64,000 nt of DNA from Streptomyces ochraceiscleroticus (GCF_000720485.1 NZ_JOAX01000016.1:62001-126000), one strand, 5' to 3'. Positions 8,074 through 17,385 are shown, counted from the first letter of the stretch. Program-made: numbers and translations. Notes: generated by a model not told the origin, from the letters alone.

Positions 8074-9843
8074 TCAGGGGTAGGAGACCACCGTCGACGG
8101 CACCGTGTCGGTGCCCGAGGTGGCCGCCCCCGTGTCATTGATGATGTGCTCGAACTGGCCGTGGCCGCTCAGCGAGACGACGAGCAGGTCGTGGAACTTC
8201 ACGCCGGGCGTGCGCGGCGCCGCGAAGGCGTGGTCCTGCCGGATGGTGGGGTCCACGTTGTAGTAGCAGTAGCTGCCCAGGCCCCAGCCCTCGTGCGTGG
8301 TGACCGAGTCGGCGACCTTGTATGCGGCGTAGCCCTTCGTGGTGCCGTCCTGCACCGCCGCCTGGTTCGGCGCGTCGTACGCCTTCTCGTTCTGGAAGAA
8401 GATCGTGCGGCCGCGCTCACCCCGCCACTCCACGTCGTACTTGTTGAAATGTTCGACGAAGAGGCCGGTGGCGAGGACGTCGGCGCCGTTGACGCGGACG
8501 CCGTAGTCGGCGCGGTTGGTCTCCCAGCCCACGCCGTCACCGTGGTCGGCGCGCCAGACCCAGGTGTGGTCGACGATGGTGTGGTTGCTGTTGATCACCA
8601 TGCTGGTGGTGGCCTTGCCGGCGCCCGCGCCGCCGATCCGGAGGAACACGTCCTGGACGGTGATCGGGTTGGCGGCGTGGTCCACCGAGGCGCCCTCGGG
8701 GCCGACCTCCAGCAGGGTGGCGGAGTTGACGGAGCCGGCGTCGATGAGGAAGCCGGCCAGCCGCACGCCGTCCACATCGGCGACCTTCAGGGCCGTCACG
8801 CCGCCGTCCGGAATGAGGGTGGCGTAGCCCAGGCCCAGTACCACCGTGTTCGCGCGCTTGACCTCGACGGCCCGGTCGACGTGGTGGATGCCGGGCGTGA
8901 GCAGCAGATGGAGGCCCTGGTCCAGCGCCTGGTTCATGGTCGTCGCGCTGGTCCCGGGCCTGACCACGTAGAACTGGCTCAGCGGCAGGGACGTGCCGCG
9001 CGGTGTGCCGCTGCCCCAGGTGATGCCGCGCGCGTTCGTGCGCTTCTCGGGAAGGAAGACCCGGTACGCGTCGCCGTCCAGGTAGAGGAAGGGCTTCTCG
9101 CGGGAGACCGGGGTGGTGTCCAGGGTGGTGTACGGCGGGTCGGGGAAGCCCTGGGCCGGAGCGCCCTCGACGCCGGAGAAGACCATGTTCCAGACCGCGT
9201 TGGTCCAGCCGCCCACCGCACTGTCGCGGGTGTACCACTGCTGTTGCGAGTACGGTCCCACGGTGCCGTCGACGCGGCTGTCGGCGATATAGCCGCCGCT
9301 GGCCCAGCCGTAGCCGTCGGGCGCGAGGTTCAGCCCGCCGCGGATGTGCATCCGGCGGAACGGCGCGGCCTGCGCGACCGCCCACCGGTTGGTGCCGCTG
9401 ACCGGGGTGAGGGCGAGGTTCTCCGCCGAGCGCCAGAAGTTCTGCGTCGCGTTGCCGTCGAACCAGCCCGCGTCCACGGTCACATCGCCGTTGATGGACG
9501 TGTCGTCGGGGGAGAGGCCGAGGCCCGCTATGGAGGTGTAGAAGCCGAGCTGCGCGTTGAGGCCGTGGTACGTGCCCGGCTTGAACAGCAGCGCGTACCG
9601 GCCGGTGCCGAACTGCGCGCGCTCCTGCTGCCGGAAGATCTCGTCCAGCTTGCCCTGGATGTCGGGCGTGGACGGGTCGAAGACGAGGACGTTCGGGCCG
9701 AGGTCGCCGCCGCCGGGGAGCGGGTCGGCTGCGCGTCCCGCGGGTGCGGCCGGGGCGGCGGAGGCGGCGGTGGTGAGGGCCGGGAGGCCGGCCGCGGGGA
9801 GTGCGGCGGCCATGGCGGCCAGGACGGAGCGGCGTGCGGGCAT
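8074..9843 (-). CDS. Secreted beta-helix glycosidase, GH55-like
   Basis: A 589-aa exported protein. The N-terminus MPARRSVLAAMAAALPAAG looks like a twin-arginine (Tat) signal with AAP/AGR cleavage region. The mature part has two stretches of short repeated beta strands, the second starting near residue 330 (LTPGIHHVDRAVEVKRANTV), typical of a double right-handed beta-helix. Segments such as FGTGRYALLFKPGTY, TINPxx-type strand turns, FVEHFNKYDVEW and FFQNEKAYDAP match what I remember of Streptomyces GH55 exo-beta-1,3-glucanases (laminarinases). Similar proteins are often labelled adenylyl cyclase in databases, which I think is wrong. GGAG is 7 nt before the ATG, and a CebR-type operator lies 41 bp upstream, which supports a role in beta-glucan use. 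Confidence 0.72.
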   Translation of the reverse strand: MPARRSVLAAMAAALPAAGLPALTTAASAAPAAPAGRAADPLPGGGDLGPNVLVFDPSTPDIQGKLDEIFRQQERAQFGTGRYALLFKPGTYHGLNAQLGFYTSIAGLGLSPDDTSINGDVTVDAGWFDGNATQNFWRSAENLALTPVSGTNRWAVAQAAPFRRMHIRGGLNLAPDGYGWASGGYIADSRVDGTVGPYSQQQWYTRDSAVGGWTNAVWNMVFSGVEGAPAQGFPDPPYTTLDTTPVSREKPFLYLDGDAYRVFLPEKRTNARGITWGSGTPRGTSLPLSQFYVVRPGTSATTMNQALDQGLHLLLTPGIHHVDRAVEVKRANTVVLGLGYATLIPDGGVTALKVADVDGVRLAGFLIDAGSVNSATLLEVGPEGASVDHAANPITVQDVFLRIGGAGAGKATTSMVINSNHTIVDHTWVWRADHGDGVGWETNRADYGVRVNGADVLATGLFVEHFNKYDVEWRGERGRTIFFQNEKAYDAPNQAAVQDGTTKGYAAYKVADSVTTHEGWGLGSYCYYNVDPTIRQDHAFAAPRTPGVKFHDLLVVSLSGHGQFEHIINDTGAATSGTDTVPSTVVSYP

Positions 9844-9883
9844 GGCGACTCTCCTGCTTCAGGAACTGAACGGTGGGGTTTCC

Positions 9884-9897
9884 TGGGAGCGCTCTCT
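9884..9897 (-). promoter_or_regulatory. CebR-type operator before the GH55-like gene
   Basis: TGGGAGCGCTCTCT matches 12 of 14 positions of the palindrome TGGGAGCGCTCCCA, the known site of the LacI-family cello-oligosaccharide repressor CebR in Streptomyces. It ends 41 bp before the ATG at 9843, a promoter-proximal position. A paralogous LacI repressor with a similar site is possible. Confidence 0.65.
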
Positions 9898-10004
9898 TGC
9901 CCGACGAATGTTCAGTACGTGAGGACACACCGTCAAGAGGTACGGACCAACTCGCCCGTGTGCGGAGGAGATTGGCGGCTGTGCCGTTCGTAGGTCGAAG
10001 ACGC

Positions 10005-10040
10005 GACGGAGCCGGCCGCTGTGGGGCGGCCGGCTCCGTC
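10005..10040 (-). terminator. Hairpin after the DUF2795 gene
   Basis: A perfect 15-bp stem (10005-10019 with 10026-10040) and a 6-nt loop, starting 18 nt after the stop codon of the small gene on the minus strand. Confidence 0.8.
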
Positions 10041-10058
10041 TGCGCGAACGGTGCGGTG

Positions 10059-10241
10059 CTACTCCTTGCCCACCTCCCTGCTCACGGCGGCGGGCGAGTC
10101 GTAGTCGGACTCGGGCAGCTTCTTCAGCGCGCCCATGATGTCCTTGCTCGCGCCGTGCTGCTCGGCCTGCCGCATGATCTCGTCCTTGGAGGCCGGGTAG
10201 TTGACGCCGCCGAGGCACTTCTGCATTTCGATGGGGTTCAC
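10059..10241 (-). CDS. DUF2795 small protein
   Basis: A 60-aa protein, VNPIEMQKCLGGVNYPASKD and so on, ending in ESDYDSPAAVSREVGKE. The motif LGGVxYPASKDE followed by a helix and a L-P-x-x-x-YDSPAAVS end is the DUF2795 pattern, a small helical domain common in actinobacteria and probably a nucleic-acid or protein adaptor, function unproven. I chose the GTG at 10241 because GGAG lies exactly 6 nt before it; an ATG four codons upstream (10253) is possible but that GGAG is then inside the gene. A strong hairpin follows. Confidence 0.75.
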   Translation of the reverse strand: MNPIEMQKCLGGVNYPASKDEIMRQAEQHGASKDIMGALKKLPESDYDSPAAVSREVGKE

Positions 10242-10327
10242 GTTGTTCTCCATGCGCTGGGGGTACCCCGGCGGCCGGCTTCCCACGGCGTGCGGACGCC
10301 ATTATTCGCCCCGATGGAGCAAGGAAT

Positions 10328-11104
10328 TCAGGCCGCTGTATACGTGATGACGAGAACATCGCGGCGGGCGGGCCGGCCGGCGTCCACCGGCCGAATGGGC
10401 GAGACTCCGTGCAGGGTGCTGCGGTCGTCGGAGAGCAGCAGGGCGGCCGGCTCCCGCAGGGTCGTCGACAGCACTTCGCGGCCGTCGGTCGCGTACACCG
10501 TGCTCTGCCCGCCGGTGGCGTTCTCCCGGCCGATGAGCAGCGAGGTCACCAGCGTCACACCGTCCCGGTGGCGGCCCTCGGGAGTGGGCTGCCCCTCGCC
10601 GTCGGCGGCGGCGCTCACCCGGAAGGGATGCACTTTGACCTGCCACCGCTCCGGTCTCGCCAGCGCGTCCGCCGCCTTTCCCAGCAATTCCAGCAGCGAA
10701 TGCAGTACCGGGTCGGCAAGGAATGCGTCGGTCAGCGGGTCGAAATGGCGGTCCTGTGTTTCGTAGAGGTGATTGGTGCCCTCCGGCTGCAGGAAAGGCG
10801 TGTGGGGCTGCAGTGTCCCTTCGCCGGTTTCCGGATCGACGGTGAAATGGCCGTACCGGCGCAGCCTGCGGGTGCCGTGGGCCGCCGCGTACGGGTCCGG
10901 TGACAGGTCCTCCCAGTGCGCGGCGAACCGCGCCCAGCCGTTGGGCCCGCCCGGCAGCGCGGCCCGCACGGTGGCCGGGGGCATGAGGTGGGCGCCGGTG
11001 ACGGCCAGTGCGGTACGGGCGGCCTCGATGCCGGGGGCCGCGCCCGCGCCCGCAGGGTCGGCGGCACCGTCCGCTGTTCCGGTGCTGTCGGTGATGCGGT
11101 CCAT
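10328..11104 (-). CDS. 2-oxoglutarate/Fe(II) dioxygenase (PF10014 type)
   Basis: A 258-aa cytosolic oxygenase. The iron-binding facial triad is visible as H179-R-D181 and H232 (in STLHGVSPI), with a conserved Arg after it (R238) suited to hold 2-oxoglutarate. The GRHRDGVTLVTSLLIGRENA segment is the hallmark of the family that includes free L-isoleucine dioxygenase, so hydroxylation of a free amino acid is the likeliest reaction; the substrate cannot be read from sequence. The N-terminal 30 residues are Ala/Gly-rich and poorly conserved. No strong ribosome site precedes the ATG at 11104. It stands alone between the DUF2795 gene and a phosphoesterase gene in the same direction. Confidence 0.82.
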   Translation of the reverse strand: MDRITDSTGTADGAADPAGAGAAPGIEAARTALAVTGAHLMPPATVRAALPGGPNGWARFAAHWEDLSPDPYAAAHGTRRLRRYGHFTVDPETGEGTLQPHTPFLQPEGTNHLYETQDRHFDPLTDAFLADPVLHSLLELLGKAADALARPERWQVKVHPFRVSAAADGEGQPTPEGRHRDGVTLVTSLLIGRENATGGQSTVYATDGREVLSTTLREPAALLLSDDRSTLHGVSPIRPVDAGRPARRDVLVITYTAA

Positions 11105-11167
11105 GGGCCCATGATGGGCGGCTCTTCCGGTGGCTGCACGTCGATGCCCCGTGTGCTGAGCCGGCGC

Positions 11168-11704
11168 TCAGCGGCGCGGAGGCAGCCGGTGCAGCTCCAC
11201 CTCGCTCAGCCGTCTGTCCGCCGCCGTCGCCGTCATGTACGTGCAGTACGGCTGGCGGCGCCGGTCCGTGGGGGAGCCGGGGTTGAGGAGCCGCAGGCCG
11301 CCCGGAGCGACCGTGTCCCAGGGGATGTGGCTGTGCCCGAAGACCAGCACGTCGAGGTCGGGGTAGCGCTCGGCGCACCGACGCTCGCGGCCCTGCGCCC
11401 CGCCCGTCTCGTGCACGACACCGAAGCGCAGCCCGCCCAGCTCGGCGCGTGCCACCTCCGGCAGCCGGGCCCGCAGCTCCGGCCCGTCGTTGTTGCCGTA
11501 CACGCCGATCACCCGGCGGGCCCGCGCCTCCAGCAGGTCCAGCGTGGCCGTGTCCACCCAGTCGCCCGCGTGCAGCACGGCGTCGGCGCGCTCGATCTCC
11601 GCGAGGAGCTGGTCCGGCAGGACCTTGGCGCGCTTGGGCAGATGGGTGTCGGCGGTCAGCAGCAGACGCACCGGGCGGCCTCCCTGGTCGTACGGGCTCG
11701 TCAC
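11168..11704 (-). CDS. YfcE/MJ0936-type metallophosphoesterase
   Basis: A 178-aa calcineurin-like phosphodiesterase. The complete two-metal site is visible: D19-T-H21, G47-D48, G70-N-N-D73, H98 and G123-H-S-H126. This short form matches the YfcE/MJ0936 group, which acts on small phosphodiesters in vitro; the natural substrate is unknown. The GTG at 11704 was chosen for the AGGAG 4 nt upstream; the open frame continues hundreds of codons further but without motif content. It is divergent from the ROK regulator gene across a 48-bp gap, so the two probably share a promoter region. Confidence 0.85.
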   Translation of the reverse strand: MTSPYDQGGRPVRLLLTADTHLPKRAKVLPDQLLAEIERADAVLHAGDWVDTATLDLLEARARRVIGVYGNNDGPELRARLPEVARAELGGLRFGVVHETGGAQGRERRCAERYPDLDVLVFGHSHIPWDTVAPGGLRLLNPGSPTDRRRQPYCTYMTATAADRRLSEVELHRLPPRR

Positions 11705-11752
11705 GGTACTCCTGGTCCCCTCCGCGGCACGGTCGCATAGGCTCACCGGGCG

Positions 11753-12994
11753 ATGAAGAACACTCAGGTGCCGCCGGCTGCCAAGGCGGACAGGTCGACC
11801 GTGCGGCGGCACAACCTCAGCCTGGTGCTGCGGGTGGTGCACGACGAGGGCGAGGTCACCCGCGCCGCGGTGGCCGCGCGGGTGGGGCTGACCAGGGCGG
11901 CGGTGTCCTCGCTGGTGGAGCAGTTGCTGGCGGGCGGGTTCCTGGTCGAGTCGGGCAAGACGTTCAGCGGCCAGGCGGGTCGCCCCGGCACCGTCCTGAA
12001 GGTCGCGGGCACGGGCCCGGCCGGGCTCGGCGTGGAGATCAACATCGACTACGTCTCGGTGTGCGTCGTGGATCTCGCGGGCACCGACCGGGTACGGCTG
12101 ACCACCCACCTCGACAACCGGGGCGCGCCCCCGGAGGAGGTACTGGACCGGGCGGCCCGGATCGCCGCGCGCACGCTGGAGTCGGCCGCCGAGCAGGAGC
12201 TGCGCCCGGCGGGGGTGCGGCTCGCGGTGCCGGGCCTGCTCTCCGGCGGCACCGTGCGCCAGGCGCCGAACCTCGGCTGGCACGGCGTGGCGGTGGAGGA
12301 GATGTTCGGCCGGGCCCTGTCCCGGCTGCGGCCCGCCGAGCGCCCGCTGCCGGTCGGCTCGGACAACGAGGCGAACAGCGCGGCCCTCGCCGAGCTGTGG
12401 TTCGGCGGCCTGGACCGGGTGCGCAGCTTCCTGTACCTGACGGGGGAGACCGGCGTCGGCGGCGCGCTCGTCCTGGACGGCGAACTGCTGCGCGGGGCGC
12501 ACGGCTTCGCCGGCGAGATCGGGCACGTGGTGGTGGACCCGGACGGGCCCGAGTGCCGCTGCGGCGCGCGCGGCTGCTTGGAGCAGTACGCGGGCCAGGC
12601 GGCCCTGCTGCGCAACGCCGGGCTGGAGCCGGCGCAGGGCGGGGCGCCGGCCGTGACCGAGCTGGAGCGGCGGGCCCGGCAGGGCGAGCCGCGCGCGCTG
12701 GCGGCGATCGAGCAGGCCGGGCGGCAGCTCGGGCTGGTGCTGTCCGGCGCGGTGAACCTCTTCGACCCGGACGCCGTGGTGCTCGGCGGCAGCTACCGGC
12801 TGCTGATGCCGTGGCTGGCGCCCGCCACCCACGCGGAGCTGGCCCGGCGGGTCGTGTCGGGCCTGTGGAGCGCGGACGGCGGGCGGCTGCGTGCCTCGTC
12901 CTCCTCGGGCGACGCCGCGCGGGGCGCCGCCGCCCAGGTCGTACGGGAGGTACTGGCGGACCCGCTGGCGTACACGGAGGCCCAGCCGGGCTGA
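11753..12994 (+). CDS. ROK-family repressor of the xylose locus (XylR-like)
   Basis: 413 aa. An N-terminal winged helix-turn-helix (GEVTRAAVAARVGLTRAAVSSL) is followed by a ROK sugar-kinase-like domain with the zinc motif CRCGARGCLE after HVVVDPDGPE. ROK repressors bind DNA until a sugar is bound in the kinase fold. Its 3' end is 9 bases from the end of the convergent xylose isomerase gene, and xylulokinase follows, so control of xylAB is the obvious inference. The ATG at 11753 has only a weak ribosome site. The AT-rich repeats at 14194-14221 between xylA and xylB are the probable target. Confidence 0.85.
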   Translation: MKNTQVPPAAKADRSTVRRHNLSLVLRVVHDEGEVTRAAVAARVGLTRAAVSSLVEQLLAGGFLVESGKTFSGQAGRPGTVLKVAGTGPAGLGVEINIDYVSVCVVDLAGTDRVRLTTHLDNRGAPPEEVLDRAARIAARTLESAAEQELRPAGVRLAVPGLLSGGTVRQAPNLGWHGVAVEEMFGRALSRLRPAERPLPVGSDNEANSAALAELWFGGLDRVRSFLYLTGETGVGGALVLDGELLRGAHGFAGEIGHVVVDPDGPECRCGARGCLEQYAGQAALLRNAGLEPAQGGAPAVTELERRARQGEPRALAAIEQAGRQLGLVLSGAVNLFDPDAVVLGGSYRLLMPWLAPATHAELARRVVSGLWSADGGRLRASSSSGDAARGAAAQVVREVLADPLAYTEAQPG

Positions 12995-13003
12995 GGAGCC
13001 TCG

Positions 13004-14167
13004 TCAGCCCACCGCGAGCAGGTGCTCCATTGCGAGCTGGTCGAGGCGCTCGAAGGCCATCGAGCGGCCGGCGGCGGCGCTCACGTCGAACTCCTCGTAC
13101 GCGGTGCGGTCGGCCCGCAGCGCGGCGAGGCCGTCGGCGGCGGTGGGCTGCGCGAGCTCGTCCAGGCGCGAGTCGCGCAGCGCCTGCTGCACCTCGGGGT
13201 CGGCGCGGAAGGCGGCGGCCCGCTCGCGCAGGATCAGGTAGTTGCGCATGCAGTTCTTCGCGGACTCCCAGACGCCGTCGAATCCGTCGGTGCGCACCGG
13301 CTTGAAGTCGAAGTGGCGCGGGCCCGCGTACCCGGCGGTCTCCAACAGGTCCACCAGCCAGAACGCCTGCCGCAGGTCGCCCGCGCCGAAGCGCAGGTCC
13401 TGGTCGTACTTGATGCCGTTCTGGCCATTGAGGTCGAGGTGGAAGAGCTTGCCCGCCCACAGGGCCTGCGCGATGCCGTGCGGGAAGTTCAGCCCGGCCA
13501 TCTGCTCGTGGCCGACCTCCGGGTTCACGCCGAACAGCTCGGGCTTCTCCAGCCGTTCGATGAAGGCCAGCGCGTGGCCGACGGTGGGCAGCAGGATGTC
13601 GCCGCGCGGCTCGTTCGGCTTCGGCTCGATGGCGAAGCGCAGCCCGTAACCCTGCTCGGTGACGTACTCGGCGAGCAGGTCGAAGGCTTCCTTCATGCGG
13701 TCCAGCGCGTGCCGGACGTCCTTGGCGCCGCCGGACTCCGCGCCCTCCCGGCCGCCCCACGCCACGTACGTCTCGGCGCCCAGCTCGGCCGCGAGGTCGA
13801 TGTTGCGCATGGTCTTGCGCAGTGCGTAGCGGCGCACGTCGCGGTCGTTGGCGGTGAAGCCGCCGTCCTTGAAGACCGGCTGGGTGAAGAGGTTGGTGGT
13901 CGCCATCGGGACCTTCATGCCGGTGGCGTCCAGCGCGGCGCGGAACCGCTTGATGATCGCGTCACGCTCGGCGTCCGCCGTCCCGAAGGGGATCAGGTCG
14001 TCGTCGTGGAAGGTGACGCCGTACGCGCCCAGCTCCGCCAGCCGCTCGACGGACTCCACCGGGTCCAGCGCGGGCCGGGTGGCCACGCCGAACGGGTCGA
14101 TGCCGGTCCAGCCGACGGTCCACAGGCCGAAGGTGAACCGGTCCTCGGGGGTGGGGGTGTAGCTCAT
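13004..14167 (-). CDS. xylA: Xylose isomerase
   Basis: Converts D-xylose to D-xylulose (and glucose to fructose) in the cytosol, first step of xylose use. 387 aa, the standard length of the Streptomyces class I enzyme. H54 and D57 (FHDDD) form the ring-opening pair. The metal ligands follow in order: EPKPNEPRG with the first Glu, NPEVGHEQM with Glu and His, and the Asp in LDLNGQ and FDFK. The ATG at 14167 has AGAGG 6 nt upstream. It is divergent from xylB, and both lie beside a ROK repressor gene, a compact xylose locus. No xylose transporter is adjacent. Confidence 0.97.
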   Translation of the reverse strand: MSYTPTPEDRFTFGLWTVGWTGIDPFGVATRPALDPVESVERLAELGAYGVTFHDDDLIPFGTADAERDAIIKRFRAALDATGMKVPMATTNLFTQPVFKDGGFTANDRDVRRYALRKTMRNIDLAAELGAETYVAWGGREGAESGGAKDVRHALDRMKEAFDLLAEYVTEQGYGLRFAIEPKPNEPRGDILLPTVGHALAFIERLEKPELFGVNPEVGHEQMAGLNFPHGIAQALWAGKLFHLDLNGQNGIKYDQDLRFGAGDLRQAFWLVDLLETAGYAGPRHFDFKPVRTDGFDGVWESAKNCMRNYLILRERAAAFRADPEVQQALRDSRLDELAQPTAADGLAALRADRTAYEEFDVSAAAGRSMAFERLDQLAMEHLLAVG

Positions 14168-14193
14168 GGGGCACCTCTCTTGCGTCGCACCTA

Positions 14194-14221
14194 TTAGTAA
14201 AGGCAGAAAACAAATTAGTAT
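14194..14221. promoter_or_regulatory. AT-rich xylA-xylB control region
   Basis: Two direct ATTAGTA copies (14194-14200 and 14215-14221) 21 bp apart flank an A-rich core (AAGGCAGAAAACAA), standing out sharply from the GC-rich surroundings. Spacing of two helical turns between divergent xylA and xylB fits a ROK repressor operator. A -10 element for either gene may overlap. Confidence 0.6.
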
Positions 14222-14283
14222 GCGGCGCAGTCGCGGGGAAGCCCCCACGGCGGACCGACCGGAAAATCCGTCAAGGAGGAAAC

Positions 14284-15762
14284 GTGCGCGGACAGCAGCG
14301 CGTGGTCATCGGGGTGGACAGCTCGACCCAGGCCACCAAGGCCGTCGTCGTCGACGCAGAGACCGGCCGCATTCGGGGGCAGGGGCGCGCCCCGCACACC
14401 GTCACCGGCAGCGACGGGGCCCGGGAGAGCGACCCGGAGGCGTGGTGGAGCGCGCTCGGCGAGGCCGTCGCCGCCGGGCTGAAGGAGGCCGGCGCCGATC
14501 CGTCCGACGTGGCCGGTATCGCCGTCGCGGGCCAGCAGCACGGGCTCGTCGTCCTGAACGCGGCCGGGCGGCCGCTGCGGGATGCGCTGCTGTGGAACGA
14601 CACCCGCTCGGCGCCGCAGGCTGCGGCCCTGACCGCCGCGCTCGGCGGCCCGGAAGCCTGGCTCGCCCGTACCGGATCGGAGCCGGTCGCCTCCATGACG
14701 GCCACCAAGTGGCAGTGGCTGCGGGAGCACGAGCCGGCCACCGCCGAGGCCGCTGCCGCCGTCCGGCTGCCGCACGACTTCCTCACCGAGCGCCTGGCCG
14801 GTACGGCCGTGACCGACCCCGGCGACGCCTCGGGCACCCTCTGGTACGCCACCACGACCGGCGCCTACGACCCGGAACTCCTCGATCTCGTCGGCATGGA
14901 AGCGCGGCTGCTGCCCGAGGTCGCGCCGACCGGCGCCACCCGCGTCGGGTCGCTGACCCCGGCGGCCGCCGACGCGCTCGGGCTGCCCGTGGGCATCGCC
15001 GTCGCGGCGGGCACCGGTGACAACATGGCCGCCGCCGTCGGCCTCGGCCTCGGCGGCGCCGGCCTGCTCGACCATCCCGTGGTCAGCCTCGGCACCTCCG
15101 GCACCGTCTTCGCCGCCAGCCGCACCCGGCCCGCCGCCCCCGGCATCGCCGGATTCGCGGCCGCCGACGGCACGTACCTCCCGCTCGGCTGCACCCTGAA
15201 CTGCACGCTCGCCGTCGACAAGGTCGCGGCCCTGCTCGGGCTGGACCGCGAGGACGCCGAGCCGGGCGGCGCGGCAGTCCTCCTGCCCTACCTCGACGGC
15301 GAGCGCACCCCCGACCTGCCGCACGCCTCCGGCCTGCTCACCGGCGTCCGCCACGACACGACGCCGCGGCAGCTCCTCGGCGCGGCCTACGAAGGCGCCG
15401 CCTTCACCGTGCTGCGCGCCCTGGACGAACTGCTGCGCGCCTGCGGCCTGGACCCCGCGGCACCGGAGGTGCGCGACCGTCCGTTGCGGCTGACCGGCGG
15501 CGGTGCGCAGGGCCGGGTCTGGCGGGACACCGTCCGTCGGCTCTCCGGCCGCCCGGTGATCGTGCCGCACCACACCGAACTGGTCGCGCTCGGCGCCGCC
15601 GCGCTGGCCGCGGGCGCGGCGACCGGTGCCGATCCCGTGGGGATCGCGGCCGGTTGGGACACGGGGGAGGGCGAACCGCTGCCGGCCCTGCCGCGCGATC
15701 GGGCGGCCTGGGACCGCATCGAGGGCGTACTGGACCGGGCGGCGCCGACACTGCTGAGCTGA
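14284..15762 (+). CDS. xylB: Xylulokinase
   Basis: Phosphorylates D-xylulose to xylulose 5-phosphate with ATP, feeding the pentose phosphate pathway. 492 aa, FGGY family. The N-terminal [20 protein letters not shown] and [14 protein letters not shown] segments are specific to xylulokinases (the QQHG motif contacts the sugar), and [20 protein letters not shown] is the nucleotide-binding part. The GTG at 14284 sits 4 nt after a strong AGGAGG. Divergent from xylA, with the shared control region between them. Confidence 0.95.
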   Translation: MRGQQRVVIGVDSSTQATKAVVVDAETGRIRGQGRAPHTVTGSDGARESDPEAWWSALGEAVAAGLKEAGADPSDVAGIAVAGQQHGLVVLNAAGRPLRDALLWNDTRSAPQAAALTAALGGPEAWLARTGSEPVASMTATKWQWLREHEPATAEAAAAVRLPHDFLTERLAGTAVTDPGDASGTLWYATTTGAYDPELLDLVGMEARLLPEVAPTGATRVGSLTPAAADALGLPVGIAVAAGTGDNMAAAVGLGLGGAGLLDHPVVSLGTSGTVFAASRTRPAAPGIAGFAAADGTYLPLGCTLNCTLAVDKVAALLGLDREDAEPGGAAVLLPYLDGERTPDLPHASGLLTGVRHDTTPRQLLGAAYEGAAFTVLRALDELLRACGLDPAAPEVRDRPLRLTGGGAQGRVWRDTVRRLSGRPVIVPHHTELVALGAAALAAGAATGADPVGIAAGWDTGEGEPLPALPRDRAAWDRIEGVLDRAAPTLLS

Positions 15763-15785
15763 TCGAGCTGGGCCGGGGGCGGGCG

Positions 15786-15803
15786 CGGGGCCGTTGGGCC
15801 CCG
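15786..15803. terminator. Hairpin between convergent xylB and Mut7-C genes
   Basis: A 7-bp stem CGGGGCC / GGCCCCG with a GTTG loop in the 47-bp convergent gap; it could serve both transcripts. Confidence 0.5.
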
Positions 15804-15809
15804 GGCCCG

Positions 15810-16550
15810 TCAGGCCACCGCGTCCCCGAACTCCCGCACGGCGTCGTCCACGATGGTCTGCAACTGGGCGTGGTGCGCCCCGCGCCAGTACACCCGGCCG
15901 CAGGCGGTGCACTGCGCGAACACGTCGTACGTGCGCCGCGTGCCGTGCTCCAGCCGCTCCCGCACCGACTCCTTGTCCGCGTCCTTCAGCTCGCCATTGC
16001 ACGCCGTGCAGCGCGTCCACGGGGCCAGCCGGGGCGCGAACCGGCCCAGTACGTCCCGGAGTTGTTCCTCCGGCCGGTCGCTGTAGACGAAGCCGCCGGC
16101 CCACAGCTCACGGCGGCGCAGCAGCCCGCGGTCCCGGGAGAGCAGCACGCGGCGCTGCGCGGCGGAGCGGGAGGCCAGCTCCGGGTCGCCGATGTCCTCG
16201 CTCTCGTACGCCGCGTCCACGCCCAGCAGCCGCAGTCGCCGCGCGAGCGTGCCGAGATGGACGTCGAGCAGGAAGCGCAGCGGCGCGCCCGGCACCCGCT
16301 GCGGCCGCTCGACCGGCCGCACCTCGACGCTCTCCCGCTCCCGGGGCACGTACGAGACCGGCTGCGCGCGGCCGTCGACGAGCAGCGCGCCCACCTCGGT
16401 GAGCGGCACGCCGAGCGATTCGACGATGTGGCCGAGCGTGGACGACCCGTCGGTGACAAAGGCGGTGGCGCCCCCTCGCCGGGCGGGCGCGGCGAGAACT
16501 TGCAGCTCAGGGGCGAAACTGATGGAGATCTCCGGACCGTTCACCCCCAC
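15810..16550 (-). CDS. Mut7-C RNase domain protein with ubiquitin-like N-terminus
   Basis: 246 aa. The first 80 residues have a beta-grasp pattern with a VTDGSSTLGHIVESLGVP core, as in the Mut7-C ubiquitin domain. Residues about 90-245 form the Mut7-C PIN-like domain (FLLDVHLGTLARRLRLLGVDA with its Asp, DPELA, RVLLSRDRGLLRRR) and a C-terminal zinc ribbon with two Cys-x-x-Cys pairs (RCTACNGEL, QCTACGRVYW). The family is thought to be a nuclease acting on RNA; activity here is not shown. Start is GTG at 16550 or 16544, neither with a good ribosome site. Convergent with xylB and followed upstream by a TetR regulator gene. Confidence 0.85.
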   Translation of the reverse strand: MGVNGPEISISFAPELQVLAAPARRGGATAFVTDGSSTLGHIVESLGVPLTEVGALLVDGRAQPVSYVPRERESVEVRPVERPQRVPGAPLRFLLDVHLGTLARRLRLLGVDAAYESEDIGDPELASRSAAQRRVLLSRDRGLLRRRELWAGGFVYSDRPEEQLRDVLGRFAPRLAPWTRCTACNGELKDADKESVRERLEHGTRRTYDVFAQCTACGRVYWRGAHHAQLQTIVDDAVREFGDAVA

Positions 16551-16559
16551 AGCATGCCA

Positions 16560-17222
16560 TCACCGCGACGCGTCGGACCGGGGATTTTCCGCCGTGCCGA
16601 CGACGCGCGCGTACTGGGCTTCCAGCCCCTCCAGCAGCGCCTGCAGGCCGGTCTCGAAGGCGCCCTCGTCGACCGAGCGCTGGTGCTGGGCCAGCAGATG
16701 GGCCTGGTCGAGGTGGGGGTACGTACCGGCGTAGAGGTCCGCGTCGGTGGGGAAGCCGGCGGCGAACGAGCCGAGGGCCGAGCCGGTGATGAAGTACCGC
16801 ATCGAGGCACCGATGTGCGTGGCGTGCGCGCGCGGCCAGCCGGCCGCGACCAGGCCGCCGAAGACGGCGTCGGCCAGCCGCAGGGAGTTCGGGCGGTGGG
16901 CGGAGGGGCGCATCAGGGCCGGGACGAGGTTGGGGTGGCCGGCGAGGGCCGCGCGGTAGGAGCGGGCCCAGTCGCGCAGCGCCGTACGCCAGTCCAGGCG
17001 GCCGAACATCGACAGATCGACCTGGCCGACGACCTGGTCCACCAGCGCGTCCACCAGCTCGTCCATCGTCCGGAAGTGGTTGTAGAGCGAGGGCCCGGTC
17101 ACACCGAGGACGGCGGCGAGCCGCCGGGTGGAGAGGGCCTCGAGCCCTTCCTCGTCCACGATCCGCAGGGCCGCTTCCACGATGCGGTCGCGGCTGAGCA
17201 GTGGTTGGCGCGGGCGGGCCAC
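16560..17222 (-). CDS. TetR-family transcriptional regulator
   Basis: 220 aa. The N-terminal helix-turn-helix (TRRLAAVLGVTGPSLYNHFRTMDEL) is canonical; the rest is an all-helical ligand-binding domain containing WRTALRDWARSYRAALAGHP. The GTG at 17222 is 7 nt after GGAG and gives the usual short N-terminus MARPRQPLLSRDRIVEAAL. Divergent from the acyl-CoA ligase gene, whose promoter region contains a perfect inverted repeat, so it most likely represses that gene and itself, perhaps in response to an acyl-CoA. Confidence 0.87.
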   Translation of the reverse strand: MARPRQPLLSRDRIVEAALRIVDEEGLEALSTRRLAAVLGVTGPSLYNHFRTMDELVDALVDQVVGQVDLSMFGRLDWRTALRDWARSYRAALAGHPNLVPALMRPSAHRPNSLRLADAVFGGLVAAGWPRAHATHIGASMRYFITGSALGSFAAGFPTDADLYAGTYPHLDQAHLLAQHQRSVDEGAFETGLQALLEGLEAQYARVVGTAENPRSDASR

Positions 17223-17339
17223 GGCACGTCTCCTCGGAGGGGTCGGCGAGACGTGGACCTTACACGCTGGGTGCCCGGACGGGCGCGGAGCACCTCTTTT
17301 CAGCGGCGTTACGGCGGAGTAGGGTGCCAAAAACTTGCA

Positions 17340-17385
17340 CCGCTAGTTTACGGGTAGCGGGCGCGTCGTACACAGCGTCGTACAC
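17340..17385. promoter_or_regulatory. TetR-type operator and short direct repeats
   Basis: CCGCTA-N9-TAGCGG (17340-17360) is a perfect 6-bp inverted repeat in the divergent gap between the TetR and ligase genes. Directly after it are two exact copies of GCGTCGTACAC (17363-17373, 17375-17385), 12 bp apart, ending 21 bp before the ligase ATG. Confidence 0.6.
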
